NCBI GenBank assembly: GCA_033297205.1
Contig: MU859144.1
Coordinates: 62,001-126,000 of the forward strand
DNA from: Pseudoneurospora amorphoporcata
Taxonomy: Eukaryota > Ascomycota > Sordariomycetes > Sordariales > Sordariaceae
DNA: 64,000 bases
Direction of reading: 5' to 3'
The translations under genes and the position numbers were made by a program. The notes under the pieces are model-generated. The model worked only from the letters and a program-made list of their open reading frames with translations, did no database searches and was not told where the DNA came from. Shown piece by piece: positions 10,509-22,418 of this stretch (the first letter of the stretch is position 1; every line of letters starts with the position of its first letter).

Positions 10509-11935
10509 ATGAGTGATTCCAGTAAAAATTGGCCGGAGCTGGTCTCCTTCCTTCAGTCAATGCAGCTGGATCTTCCACCAAGTTGCATTGAACTTTGCCC
10601 ATCTGCGCCGTCATACTTTTTGATCGGGACGTACAACCTGGAGGGATATGAGGGACCCTCTGCTGCTGCTTCGCAAAATACTGAAGCTATGGAGGTCGAG
10701 AAACAGGGTGAGGAACACAACGACGACGACACCGAGGCTACGGTGACAGGAGAGAAGAAAGGGCCACAAAACCGCGACGGAAGCATTCTCGCATTTCAGC
10801 TTGTGGATGACCAGTTGTAAGTCCAGCCAGCTACTGTCAAGGCCTTGGTTGACAGTCAAGCAAGGGCACACCACCACACAACGGAAACTGACAGACCATC
10901 AGAGTCCATGTTCAAACGCTGATGCAGCCATCGGCCATCCTCGATCTTCACTTCAACCCAGCACCGGGAAAACAAGACATCTGCGCCACTGTCTCCAGCA
11001 CGGCCACTCTGGCTCTGTTCCTGTTAACCCCCGGGAACGCCCAGCCCTTGAAGCATCTCAAGACCATGGACATGGCAAGTATGTGCAAGACGGCGGAGGA
11101 CTGGCTAGGCGGCAAGGACGAGGTCATCTTCACCCACTTCGCCTGGCATCCTACGAAACCGGACATGGTTGCTGTTACCACAACTGCCGGCTATGTTCAC
11201 TTGATCTACCTTGGGGAGGATCTTGTTGGCGGCGACTGGGTAATGCACCCCGAGCCGATCCTCACTCACACCCTCGAGGCTTGGTATGTATCGATCTCCC
11301 CGTCTCTGAGCCCCCCTGGAGAGGAAGACGACGACTCGTTTCTGCTGTTATCGGGAGGTGACGACTCGGCGTTGCGCTATACAGTATGCAAGCGCACTCG
11401 GAACGCCGATGCGATGGACGACGACGACGAATCGGAAAGTCCATATCGCATTGAGGCGCTCCGTCCACCTGTCAACGTCAGCCGAGGTCATGACGCTGGA
11501 GTGACAGCGATATTGCCCCTAGGGCTGAAGGATGGCGAATCCGAGCTTGTGGTTACGGGAAGCTACGACGATCACATTCGGCTCTTGTCTATCCCGGCCT
11601 ACGGCTTTGGGCGGGCCGTCGAGCTGGCTGGAAGAAACCTCGGAGGAGGCGTATGGAGGCTGAAGGTTGTCAAGGAAGAGAAGGGCCTCTTCGATGGGCA
11701 GGGTTGGCGCTTGACGATGCTGGTATCGTGTATGCATGCGGGGGCGCGGGTTGTCGAGCTTCTCAAGAGCGGTGCTGGGGAGTATGAGTTCCGAGTGATT
11801 GGGAGGTTTGAGGAGCACAAGAGCATGAATTATGGCAGTGATGGTCGGCTGAGCAAGGAGGGGACCATATCGGTTGTGTCGACGAGTTTCTACGACAAGC
11901 TGCTGTGTCTTTGGAAGCTTGAGCTTGGAGCTTGA
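10509..11935 (+). CDS. DPH7: diphthine methyl ester methylesterase, WD-repeat protein Dph7
   Basis: Two exons, 10509-10816 and 10903-11935 (intron 10817-10902, GTAAGT...CATCAG), encode 446 residues. Dph7/Rrt2/WDR85 removes a methyl ester from diphthine so that amidation of eEF2 diphthamide can proceed in the cytosol. Sequence support: an N-terminal LPPSCIELCP and YFLIGTYNLE blade typical of the family; AILDLHFNPAPGKQDICATVSS; FTHFAWHPTKPDMVAVTTTAG; LEAWYVSISP followed by LLLSGGDDSALRY; a GHDAGVTAILP segment before VVTGSYDDHIRLLSIP; and the diagnostic C-terminal EEHKSMNYGSDGR followed by STSFYDKLLCLWKLE. An acidic low-complexity loop lies at residues ~60-95. The size and blade order match the family. 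Confidence 0.9.
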
Positions 11936-13287
11936 TGACCGGGAACAATCGAAGAGTCAGTGTCCATGGTATGTATATATGGAGGGTTTGGACCCGCCGT
12001 AGCCCGTGTCGTGGGAGTGTTGGTATAGGCCTGGCATATGAACAGATACCGACAGCAGGAAGGACGAATAGTGTTATAAAAAGTGTTTGTCGTGACGCAA
12101 CTATTCCATTCCCAAGCGAACGGTTTCAGTGGGGTGCATGCCGCGCCATGTGGGAGGTACCTCCGCCTCCCGATAAGAAACGATAAGCTGACCGCCTTCT
12201 GTTTTCTCTCAACCTACCTTAGAGGTAAGCATAAGCCAACTGAAGATGCCCCTCGCGGTGGGTATCTGTGGGGTTTTAGATCGATGGATCCGCTCTGATC
12301 CCAGCGTCAAAAGCGCGCCTATCCGACTAACGTACCTAAGTAATTGCCAGAGGTACTTTAGTGTGGCTAAGGTAGGGCAGGCACCAGGCTCAGATGCCTG
12401 TGAGTTCACGGTGCGGGTGAGTAGAGGTTGATACGCGCCTGCCTCGGAATACGCCCCACCGTAGGTGCTGTTAGAGCGCTACCCCAGACTACTCGCGATG
12501 CACTAAAATATAGGGGAGTTCTAGGGGCCTCCCGGTGTGCACCTGCCCGTGGCGGGGCCCTCGCGGTCAATGCCCCGTGGCCAACTTAACGGCAACTCAT
12601 AGTGGACGTGAAGTGCGTGGTAAACTCCGTCATTTCCCCGGGGTGGTGGAATTTCATCCATGCCGCCCCAAAACACCCACAACTCCAATTTCCCGTCACA
12701 ACTTCCTCTTAGAGGTAATCGTTTGTATACATCACCGGGGAAACGACACTCCCGTCCTCGACGCTCCTTTGCTTACCCGACGTTCTACCTCCAACATTTT
12801 ATTATTCCAGCCTCTACTGTTGGCTGGCTTGCTTCCTTTGCTCATACTTCCCTTGCAAGGGACTAGTAGTCGACGGCACCAGGCCACCTACCACGGTTGC
12901 GGTGTAGGTCATACCACCAGCCAGCCGGGCCTACCTCTACCTCCCTCCCGCTTGACCGTTTGTACGATTGCGTCCGAACGTTCCCAACACACCCTCAGGC
13001 TATCTCGTTGTCGTTGAGGTAACCACCACACACGCTGCGGCAAATCTCTATACTGTACCAGTCTTGCTCGAATTCTAGTCTAATCGAGCGTGACCCGATA
13101 CAGAAATCCCATGTTCACGATCGCCTCTTTCTGAGCACCTGTCTGTTATTACCACTCGACCTCGATCTCCGCCGCGGTCCGTATCGCCGCAAGCAAGCTC
13201 GATCCTCTTGCCTTCTGCGCCCTTGGAAGACACAACCACTTCCGTCGCCGATTATACCTATAGCCATTACGGCATCCCGTTTGCAAC
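11936..13287. promoter_or_regulatory. spacer with exportin-5 promoter
   Basis: DPH7 3' UTR on the left, Msn5 promoter/leader on the right. Short TACCTTAGAGG/ACGTACCTAAG patches occur at 12210-12360. The last ~250 bp before 13288 are C/T-rich, suggesting a 5' leader. Open frames here (for example 12535-13017) have no family resemblance. Confidence 0.45.
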
Positions 13288-16200
13288 ATGGACACCAACG
13301 GGGCCGCCGGTGCTGGCGCCGACCCCGTCATCGCGAGAATTCACGAAGCGCTCAACATTGTCCACAGCCCCTACTCTCCCAACCAGGCGAGACAAGAAGC
13401 TCAGGCATTTCTGGAGGAAGTCAAGACCCGCGGCGACGCGCCCTCGCACGGTTTCAGCCTTGCTTCCGGAGGCTCACACGAACCCGTCGTTCGCCACTAC
13501 GGCCTGTCTCTGCTCGAATACGCGGTCAAGCACAAATGGTCCGAATATGACACCAACCAACGCGAGTTTCTCCGCAGTTGGATCTTGCAACTGGCACAGG
13601 GTGTCGCGAAACCAGACCCGCCCTTTCTCCGAACAAAGATGGCCCAGCTCTGGGTCGAGATAGCTAAGCGCTGCTGGGGTGCGGATTGGATGGATATGGA
13701 CGAGTTGCTGAACCGCCTATGGCAGGTGCCCAACTCGCCCGTACACAAGGAGTTCGTGCTCCTTATCCTCGAAATCTTGTCCGAGGAAATCTTCAATGGA
13801 GAAGACGCCATCGTTGCGCATAGAGAGGGAGCCCTGAGCAAGGGATGCGTTGAGATCTTCACACCTTCTGCCGTGCTCAGCGAAGCCTTCCCAACCCGTC
13901 AACACGAACCCCAGGTGCGATTCGGCGACGACGGATGGATCAGTAGAGTAACAGAACTCGTCCGAGACTGTTTGAACGAGAACATCGACAGTAATGAGGA
14001 CGTCCGGGCCTGTGTCGTCAAAGCTTTGGCTGTTCTCAACTCCGTGATGCCGTGGGCAATTCCAAAAGCCATCCATGCTACCGGTTGCCGTCCTGTTATA
14101 TGCAATGGCCTTGCCAGCTCAAACGTGACCGTGCAAAGGGTAATTTCGCCTCCCCTCTCTGTCTAGTCACCCTCCTACTTATGCGATTGCTCCAAATACC
14201 TGCTCGAGTTCTCGCCGTTAACTCGTATCTCTTCAACAGGCTGCTTTGGAGGCATTGCATTCTCTCTATTCCCGGTCGTCGTTCACCAGCGAAGAATTCG
14301 TCGACCTGGTTGTTCCCATGTACAGCCCCGAGCTGGTCGACCTTTGCAGACGACTGTTTGAATGGTCAACAGTGGACGCTGAGGACATTGACGACGACAA
14401 GTACCAGTTTGCCAAGAAATTCTCCGAGGTAAGTTGTTTCATCTACGCTACTGTATCACTAGGTCTATACTGACAATCACAGATGATCTCGTGTGTTGGA
14501 AATTACCTCGACAGGAAATACGCCTTCATACCGCCCCAGGTTGACATCCAGGACTTCTTGAAGCTTCTGATAGCGGTGGTGCAGAGCCAGAGCCTTGTTG
14601 TTTCCATTCCCGTCCTCGTGACTTGGACGCGCCTTCTTAACCACCGCTCGCTAGGTCCGGCTATTGGGAAAACTGATATGGTTCTACCACTGTTGGACGT
14701 TACTAGCGCTCGACTGTTGCGCTATGAGAACCTCGCTGAAGATACGGAAGATCCCACGTTTGTTCTTCTCATGGAGGATACCGACACCATCCCGGAGAGA
14801 CATGCCTTTCTGGGTAACTATAGGCGATACAGTAGCTCTATTATCGAGAGCATTATCCAGCTGAGGCTCACGGATGCTTTCCAGTACATATTGAGCCAGG
14901 CAGAAAATGCTCTGCAGACTCTGTATGAGGGCCAGCCACCCCTTAACCGTAGGTTGCTCAAGCCACAAACATCGGGACTGATGACTAACGCTGAACTTAG
15001 CGGCGACCTATTCTAAAAATTCCATGCCCGTTCTGAGAGTAGACGCCCATGCCACGGTCATCGAGGCAGCTCTCAAAGGCTACGTTAAGTGGAGGGCGAG
15101 ACAGGGAGAACATCCTGGAGGGGTAAGCTTATCCTGCTGCGCTGTAGAGCTCATGATAAATAACTGACAACCTATCAGGAGGATGAAGTTTCGAGTATCG
15201 AGACACATCTTGAGCAGTGGTGTAGCAGGCTGCTGGAGATGAATATTGAGGTACGCCTTCATTTCGCCCTGGCTTGGTACCTGGCAGTAAGGGCATAAAT
15301 CTGACGAATTGATATAGGACCCTCTTATCCGTAAACGTATCCTCCAGCTGCTCGTCGCCTTCTCCACTACGGCTCTCGACACCAAAGCCAACTTCATGCT
15401 GAGGGTGCTCGAGCACATTCTCATGACATGGCCTGCATTGCAGCCTGAGCACAAGACCTTCAATGATGCGATCAGGGATCTCCAAACTGAAAGCATGGTT
15501 GAGTTGCAGAGGCTCGCCTCCAAGATGCCAGATCATTTACTGGTAAGTGGTGCTAGACTTTTGCACCTAATAACGAGTTGCTCTTTATTTACTTACCTTC
15601 TTGTTTCTACCAGGATGTCTATGACCAGCTTGAATCCAAGGTCGAGGAGCTGATCGCCTCCGGAACACTCGACGAAAAGCGCCAGATTGCATATCGCAGT
15701 TTCCTTTTTATCATCATGTAAGAAACCCCGCTTAGCCTGCGTGAACTTTCGATAATGGCTTTTCATCGAAAGCTACAATCCATCATGTTTCGACTTTACT
15801 AACTGGTAAACCCATAGCCACCGGGCAACCCGCATCGACCAAGAAACGCGGATCAGGCGTCTTGCTGAATTCGTCGAGCCCGTCAAAACTCAGTGGAAGG
15901 AAGCCCCGTTGCAACAAGCACTCGGCTCATTCGAGGGATTCTGCCAACTTATTGGTCTGGACAAGGCGCAAAACTACATTGCACAGCGCCATGTTCACCA
16001 AGTTGGTGATTGGGGTGCTGTGGCCCTTGATGCCGAAGGGTTGGCGCTGCAAGCCGAACTCGAACAAAGACAAACAGTATGTTTCCCCGGTAGAAATCGC
16101 TTCCAATTTGCCTCATAGTTGCTGACATACTTGCAGTTCCTTCCCTTGCGTTCAACCAAGTCATTCTTGACTTACTCGGTCGAGAAACTGGAGAAGAACT

Positions 16201-17732
16201 CCCCTGCCTATCAAGCGTCCTGCACCCTTTGGCAGGATGGGTTCCCAATCATTTTACCAGAACTGCTCAAGTTTTTGAGCTATGCACATGCATGCCATGA
16301 TCCGAAGAACTGGTCCTTGCTTCCAGAAGAGATGCGTCCTGTCGTCAGCCGTCTCCTGACTGACCGCTTTTGGCAAGCCGGTATTTCGGAAGGGAGCAAA
16401 GACGACTTCTATGCGCGGGTCCTGGACAAGAAGAACACCCTTGAGGGCCTTGCCTCCACCATTCGTGGTACTGTGCGCTTTGTCCGCGAGGCATGCTACG
16501 CCGTCATTTACTGCATGAGCAGACTTGATGTGCAGTTCTATGGGTTCACCGAGCTTCCTGGGCCCTTGGCAAACGCCCTGTTTGCCGATTCATTCAGCCT
16601 CTCGTCTCATCAGCTTATTAATCTGTTGAACTTGGTGAGGTATCTGGTTGATCACTGTCCTGTGGAGCTAAGGGATCACTTTCTACCTCCAATCCTGGCC
16701 TCGTGCTTTCAGCAGATGGATGCCAAGATTAGCAGTGAATGGGAGAAGCTGGGGCAGAAGCAAACCGTGCAGGTGGCAGACAACGATGAATTAACGGAGG
16801 AGATGAAGGCGGAAAGCATTCTCAGGCAGCTGACGTATACAGCAGCCATTATGGTGGCCGAGTTCCTTGACCCAGCGAGGACAGGTAAGTTGCTTAACAC
16901 CACTGGTACGTTCTTCGAAGTTTTACTGACCCTATTCACAGGACCACCTAGCAATCTTCCGGCCTCTCCCAACGGCACCACTCCGGAGTCCCGGTATCCA
17001 TCGCTTCGGAGATTTTGCCTCATGCAAACGTCGATTGCCGGCCCTCTCCTCCTGTTCCTCTGCCATGCAATCCACATGCGTGATACCAGATGCTGTGGTG
17101 TCGTCCTCCGTGTGTTCCGATCCATCGTACCGGAGTTCCAGATCCAGAGTCAACCCAAGGAGCAGAAGGATCCGTCTCATCCTTCTCTACCTGATGAGAA
17201 CTTCCCTATCCCCGACGCTACCAAGGCGGAAATCCACCAGTTTCTCGGAACTGACGTGATGAAAGCCGCGATCTCCTCGATGAACGATCCTTATTTCGTT
17301 GACTCCCAGAAAGACCTTGCGACCCTGATCGCAACGATCCTTGCTAACTACTGCGTCGGCGATGACTTCTCGGGAGGCAACTCTGCGCCTCGTCAAATCC
17401 TGTGCTCACTGCCGGGCATTAAGGAGCAGGAAGTGGATAGGACCCTTACTTTCCTGCGACGTCCAGGTACACATTCGCGCCAACAACGCGCTGTGGTCCT
17501 CGATCTCTTGAGGAATGTCAAGAGTGTGAGCATCAGCGAGATGGGGAAGCTCAAGGACCCCAGAGAAGAAGTTATTAGAAAGGCCCCCAAGAGGAGCAAG
17601 ATGGCCCAGAAGTTCATGACGCCTCAACAGGGCGTCGATACTACCGTGGCTGGTACTGAACAGGGAAGTGGCAAGAGGCAAGCGACTCCGGATCTTACAG
17701 GAGTCGCCGGGATGTTCGACGAGGGACACTGA
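13288..17732 (+). CDS. MSN5: exportin-5 / Msn5-type karyopherin beta
   Basis: Ten exons encode about 1275 residues: 13288-14139, 14240-14428, 14483-14948, 15001-15122, 15179-15250, 15318-15542, 15614-15717, 15818-16076, 16137-16884 and 16942-17732. All junctions are GT...AG and keep frame; the nine introns are 52-100 nt. Msn5/exportin-5 is a RanGTP-dependent nuclear exporter, chiefly of phosphoproteins in yeast and of small structured RNAs in animals. Support: an N-terminal importin-beta-like segment (ARQEAQAFLEEVK, RHYGLSLLEYAVKHKW, LRSWILQLAQ, FLRTKMAQLWVEIAKRCWG); a HEAT-repeat helical body throughout; the mid-protein YRSFLFIIIHRATRI; and a family-typical length. The C-terminal 60 residues are basic/polar and less conserved. 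The intron at 16885-16941 (57 nt, no in-frame stop, TACTGAC branch site) could be read through without frame loss. Confidence 0.9.
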
Positions 17733-19676
17733 GCGATGTTAACCGGCAAGAGCGTACAATGTGTTAGTGACCTATCACATTTGCTTTCGACTCGGGCTTT
17801 CAGCGCTACGCAGTTATATTGTAACGTCAATGCCACGACCGAACCCACCAGAAGCCCGGTCTCGTACATGCTCCTCAAGAGGCATTTGGAAAGGTCTTAA
17901 CCACTTGTCAATGGCTTTGAACCATCATACGCCTCATTTGAGCGAATTGGACACAAAATATGCGTCTGCTGATGGCGTTGGCTTGTGGTTTATACTCAAG
18001 CATACTTCAGTCGCTAGTCTGGGGTGATGAGCTTCGCGAAATCGAAAACCTGGCCTAAGGCTTGACATTGGGACTCGAATGGAAAGCGAAAATTACAGTT
18101 TAGGAAGAGAGTGGTTTGGAAGAGTGTTTGATGAAAGCTAACAGCGGAGACCAGAGCCACGACGATAGTACGGTTGATGATTGTCACGACCGACTACTGT
18201 CTCCTTCATACAAATTTGTAGTCAAGCTTGACCCTTAGACGTCGGCGCAGCTAGAAATTTGCAGCTATATAGAGAAACAAAAGCGGCCGTGGGCTCGGCG
18301 ATCGAGCCTCCATCGGTTGACTTGGAGTGCAATGGATTTGTGTTGATTTAAGGGTGCCCGTTTAACTCCTCGATGAAAGCATGACCTGTCGCCGTCTAAT
18401 CTAATGATGAAGAGCCAGTCTGCCAGTTCTGCCAGTCCTTTGGCGCACATCTTTTACCCGTGGCCAAGCTACCTAGGTACACGCGCCAACCTCACACCCA
18501 CGGGTACATCCACCGTGCATTAAGCATGTCCAAATCCTCCCGACATTCCGGGAAACAGTACGTTTTAGCAACGGAGCTAGTGCTACGTTTACTAATGGAT
18601 CAATAGGGGCAGTGCAATTCCAAACGGGCAAGACGGGGCTAGACCGCGGAGACCGTGCTAGACTTACTGACCCCTTGTAGTGGTGTGCAAAATGGTGTGT
18701 GCAGACGGTATCACTAACAGTACGCTTATTGCCATAGTAAAGCCGGCTGTTAGTGATACCGTCTGCACATCCTATCTTGCACACCACTCTATCCCTGAAG
18801 AGCTAAATGTCAACCGAAGCTATCCCCTTTGCCCCCATGTCGGAACAATCAGGGTGAGATGATGGTCTTCATGGTGTCAGAGTCAGAGCTTGCGTCGGTG
18901 ATACCATCCACGCATCAAACTACGCTCGAAGGAGACTGTTACACAGTCCCAACACATCTACGTTCTCGATAAGGCAAAAGTTAACAGCTTCATCGGCATT
19001 CAGGTGGCATCGTGCGCCACTGTGTTGCGGACCAACCCCGTTCCGAGCTCGAGCCAAACTTGGCGTTGTGGCGTGGAGTCCAGCAGATGATAGGCGGTTC
19101 ACTCAGCCCTGAACTAGAAAGGGGAATTATACCTTTCCGATCAACATCTACTAACTAGAACTAGTGTACGTAAGCGGCACGATACTATCTTCTTTCCTTG
19201 GATCTTCATCTGTTTCACTCTATTGTCCATGCTCAGGATCTCGCCATATCTACCCTTTCCCACTGCAAGCACGACGCCTAATTCACACCTAGAGCAGATA
19301 AACTGGCAGTAGTCATCCCTTGTCCTTGTCATCTCTGCCGGCTTTCATCACTGTCTCATGTAGTGAGCCAGCTTACCTACCACCAGCCCTAAGAGATACA
19401 GAAGAAAACACCGGGAATCGTGAGGTACCAGAGAGCAACTGTCATCTACGTACCTGCTCCGAGGCCAAAGAATCATCGGCCACCTTGCCCTTCAACGATC
19501 ACAATCCTAGCAAGTGTCGTCACTCTCTCTGGCGCTTACATCCGCCTAATCTGGCTCCCAGCCGCACTAATACTTGGACAGGACCCCCCGGGAAAGCATC
19601 GCCCTATTGCTCCTTCCGGCACTTCATCCACCAGGTCCCATTGGCGAAAGACCCAGCTTACAAGAATTGCGTGACC
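17733..19676. other. 1.9-kb spacer between exportin-5 and Zn2Cys6 gene
   Basis: Contains the Msn5 3' UTR, a foldback element (18679-18788, listed separately) and the promoter of the transcription factor. No open frame here resembles a known protein. Confidence 0.5.
18679..18788. repeat. 110-bp foldback (MITE-like) element with 42-bp inverted arms
   Basis: The left arm 18679-18720 and right arm 18747-18788 are inverted copies matching at 38 of 42 positions, separated by a 26-nt loop. Arm ends read AGTGGTGTGCAA and its complement. The four mismatches (arm positions 13, 16, 18 and 19) are three transitions and one transversion. The element lies in a spacer, not in a gene. No clean target-site duplication is visible at the ends. 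Arm length, size and spacer position suit a miniature inverted-repeat element, possibly of Tc1/mariner type, but the family is not identified. Confidence 0.75.
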
Positions 19677-22075
19677 ATGGTATATCTCGGAAAGCCATCC
19701 AAAGGCTGTCAAGTGTGCCGTACACGAAGAATCAAGGTAAGTTGGGGTGTATGCGATGAACTTCAAAACAACAATGGCTGACCAGGTGGCACAACCACTC
19801 ACCTCTCGGGCGTTAATCAGTGCGATGAAACCAAACCAACATGCAATCAGTGTCTCAAAGCAAGGAGACAATGCCCAGGGTATAAAGATGACTTCGACCT
19901 AGTCTTTCGTAACGTCACCAAAGCAACAGAACGAAGGGTCCAGAGAGCCAACAAGAAGGGAAAGCAAAAGTTATCCGCAGCAGGGAGTGATGGCTCCAGC
20001 TCAGGGTCAGGCACCTCAAGGCCATATCCAAGCCCAGGAGAATCATCGTCATCATCACCGCCGTCGTCATCGTCGTCCGTCTCAGTGTCATCATCGTCTT
20101 GCGTCGATGGGGAACAGCATGAGTTTTCTCTCACATCTACGGCGCGGAAGACAGTCAGGTCACCCTTCGAGCTCGCGGTCATACCGGCCATTCAGATCCC
20201 CACTGAGACTCAGGCATCATGTCACTTTGTATCCAACTTCGTGCTCATTCCCCGCCAGGGAACGACGAGAGGGTTTATGGACTACCTGATCCCACTCATG
20301 AAGACCGAGACGATATCATCGGCACCCCATCTCCAGTTTGCGTTTAATGCATGCGCACTGGCTTCGCTGGGAAACAGAGTCAAGAGCGACGGGGTCGACT
20401 TTGCTGCGAGCGCACATGGGGAGTATGCCAAAGCCCTGAGAGCCACGCAGGCCGCATTGATGGACCCGGTCAGGTGCACGTCTGATTCGGTCCTAGCTAC
20501 GGTGTTGCTTTTGGGCATGTTCGAGAACATCACGGCGAAGAAACTGGGCGAGTTTGCGTGGGGTTCTCATATTGAAGGGGCCATTCAACTTGTCAAAGCT
20601 CGAGGAAAGAAACAGCTACAGACTCAGACCGGATTGCAGTTGTTCATCGCCGTGCGAACACAACAGGTAAAGCCAGCGCATTTGCAGACGTACCACCACG
20701 CAAGACCTGTCGGGTACTAACAACACCCACAGATAATCCACGCTCTAACTTCCGGTAGCCCTCTGGTAATGGGCGTCGACTGGTGGCTCGACAACGCAGT
20801 CAACGACTCCTACGCCGCTCACTGCCAGCGTCTCAACCTCCAAACCAGCGAGCTCCGCGCCGAAGTAACGCACATAATGACCCACGGGACGGGTGCCGCC
20901 GGCACCTCCTCGTCCCCTCCCTCCCGTCCTCGCTCACCCTCAGTATCCTATGAAGAAAGGACCGCCAAAATCCTCTCCATCATGCGCCGCTCCCAAGAGC
21001 TCGACCGCGCCATGGTCGACTGGATGGCATCCCTCCCGCCACACTGGCGCTACCGCACCCTGTGTTGGCAAAACTACGTCGCCAACACCGACTACGCGCA
21101 CGCCGAAGTCTTTCCCGGTAGAGTGGACGTGTACACCGACGTCTGGATCGCGTCCATGTGGAACATGGGGCGGGTCACCCGCTTGATTCTCGCTAGCATC
21201 ACGGTCCGCTGCGCCGCGTGGGCCTGTAGTCCCGTTGATTATAGGACGACGCCAGAGTATGCGCATAGTGCACGGGTGTGTGCGGAGGTTATTAGTGATG
21301 TGTTGGCGAGCGTGCCATATCATTTGGGGTGGCATTATCGGACGAAGAAGAGGACGAGGAGGCAGGGTTTGGGGCGTGGTAAGAGGAACTGGGAGAATAC
21401 TGATGATGAGGATGATGATGATGGGGAAGACGGACTGGATGACGAGGAACAATTGTCTGGATTTGGATGTGGTAAGGACGAACAGGGGACAAAGGGATTG
21501 GCTGGATACTTTTTGACGTGGCCGTTGGCTTGTGTCATGGGGCAGGATTATTTGACGGAGGATCAGAGGACGTGGGTGAGAGGGAGGCTAAGGTATATTG
21601 GCGAGGAGTTGGGGATTCGGTATGCAAATATTTTGGCGCAGGTGAGTTTGCGATTGGCTTCTTTCCTGTTTTATATCTGCTTATCGTCAATACTAACCAA
21701 CCCTCCCCCCCATTCCAGCTTCAAGTCCGCATCCCATCCATGCTCATCCGCCGCGACGGCCTCATGGCCCAACCATACCCCAACGCCCAAGATTTCCAAC
21801 GTCTTCTCTCCTCGGCCAGAAAGTCACCCCCGGTTATGTCTGGGTACTCGCTCAATCCAATACAGGAAAGAGAGAGGATGCAGATGGAGTTCATGGAGCT
21901 GAAGAAGAAGGAGCTGCTGGCGAAAGCAACCGGTGCAGCTGGAAAGGAGGGACGATACGATAAGACCGGCACGAATAAGTCTGAGCGAATAGGGAACAAT
22001 GGCGCCAACAGCGAGGAGAGACGGGAGGAGGAGGAGAAAGTCATGGTTGTTGCAAGGAAGTGGCTTACTGTTTGA
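19677..22075 (+). CDS. Zn2Cys6 fungal transcription factor
   Basis: Four exons, 19677-19736, 19821-20666, 20733-21641 and 21719-22075, encode 723 residues. The binuclear zinc cluster is complete: C11-x2-C14-x6-C21-x6-C28-x2-C31-x6-C38. The first intron (19737-19820) splits it just before C21, a common position in these genes. After the cluster come a basic linker (ERRVQRANKKGKQK), a long Ser-rich stretch with a (S)n run, and a helical middle-homology-like region beginning near FELAVIPAIQIPTETQASC with FMDYLIPLM. An acidic D/E stretch (about residues 535-560) follows, then a charged C-terminal tail. It presumably binds CGG-type sites in the nucleus. The targets are unknown, and there is no adjacent biosynthetic cluster to suggest one. 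It converges with the APH-like gene. Confidence 0.92.
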
Positions 22076-22418
22076 ATGAGAGCAAGGGGTGATGTTGATG
22101 CTCCTGATGAACATACGTCGCCCAGTTTCTCGGCATGTACATTGAGAGTAGAGACCTTATATAAATGCAGTAACGCCAAACCAAGCATTCCCGCTCTTTG
22201 ATAATTCACACCAGCATCGTGGTGTTATCTACCTATGTACCGTCCTATGATCCTATGGCTATACATGATTGATGCAATAGTTTGTTATTTTTCCTTTCCG
22301 AACTTAAGAATGACACATTTCCCTAGCGATAGAAACATGTGGACGCCATCCGGGATCCTTTCCAGGCCGAGCATCCAACTTGAAGATACTACATCCAATC
22401 CCTTCTTTCTGGTGTTAC
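22076..22418. other. short convergent spacer
   Basis: 343 bp between the stop codons of the Zn2Cys6 gene (+) and the APH-like gene (-). It must hold both 3' UTRs; nothing else is visible. Confidence 0.5.
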
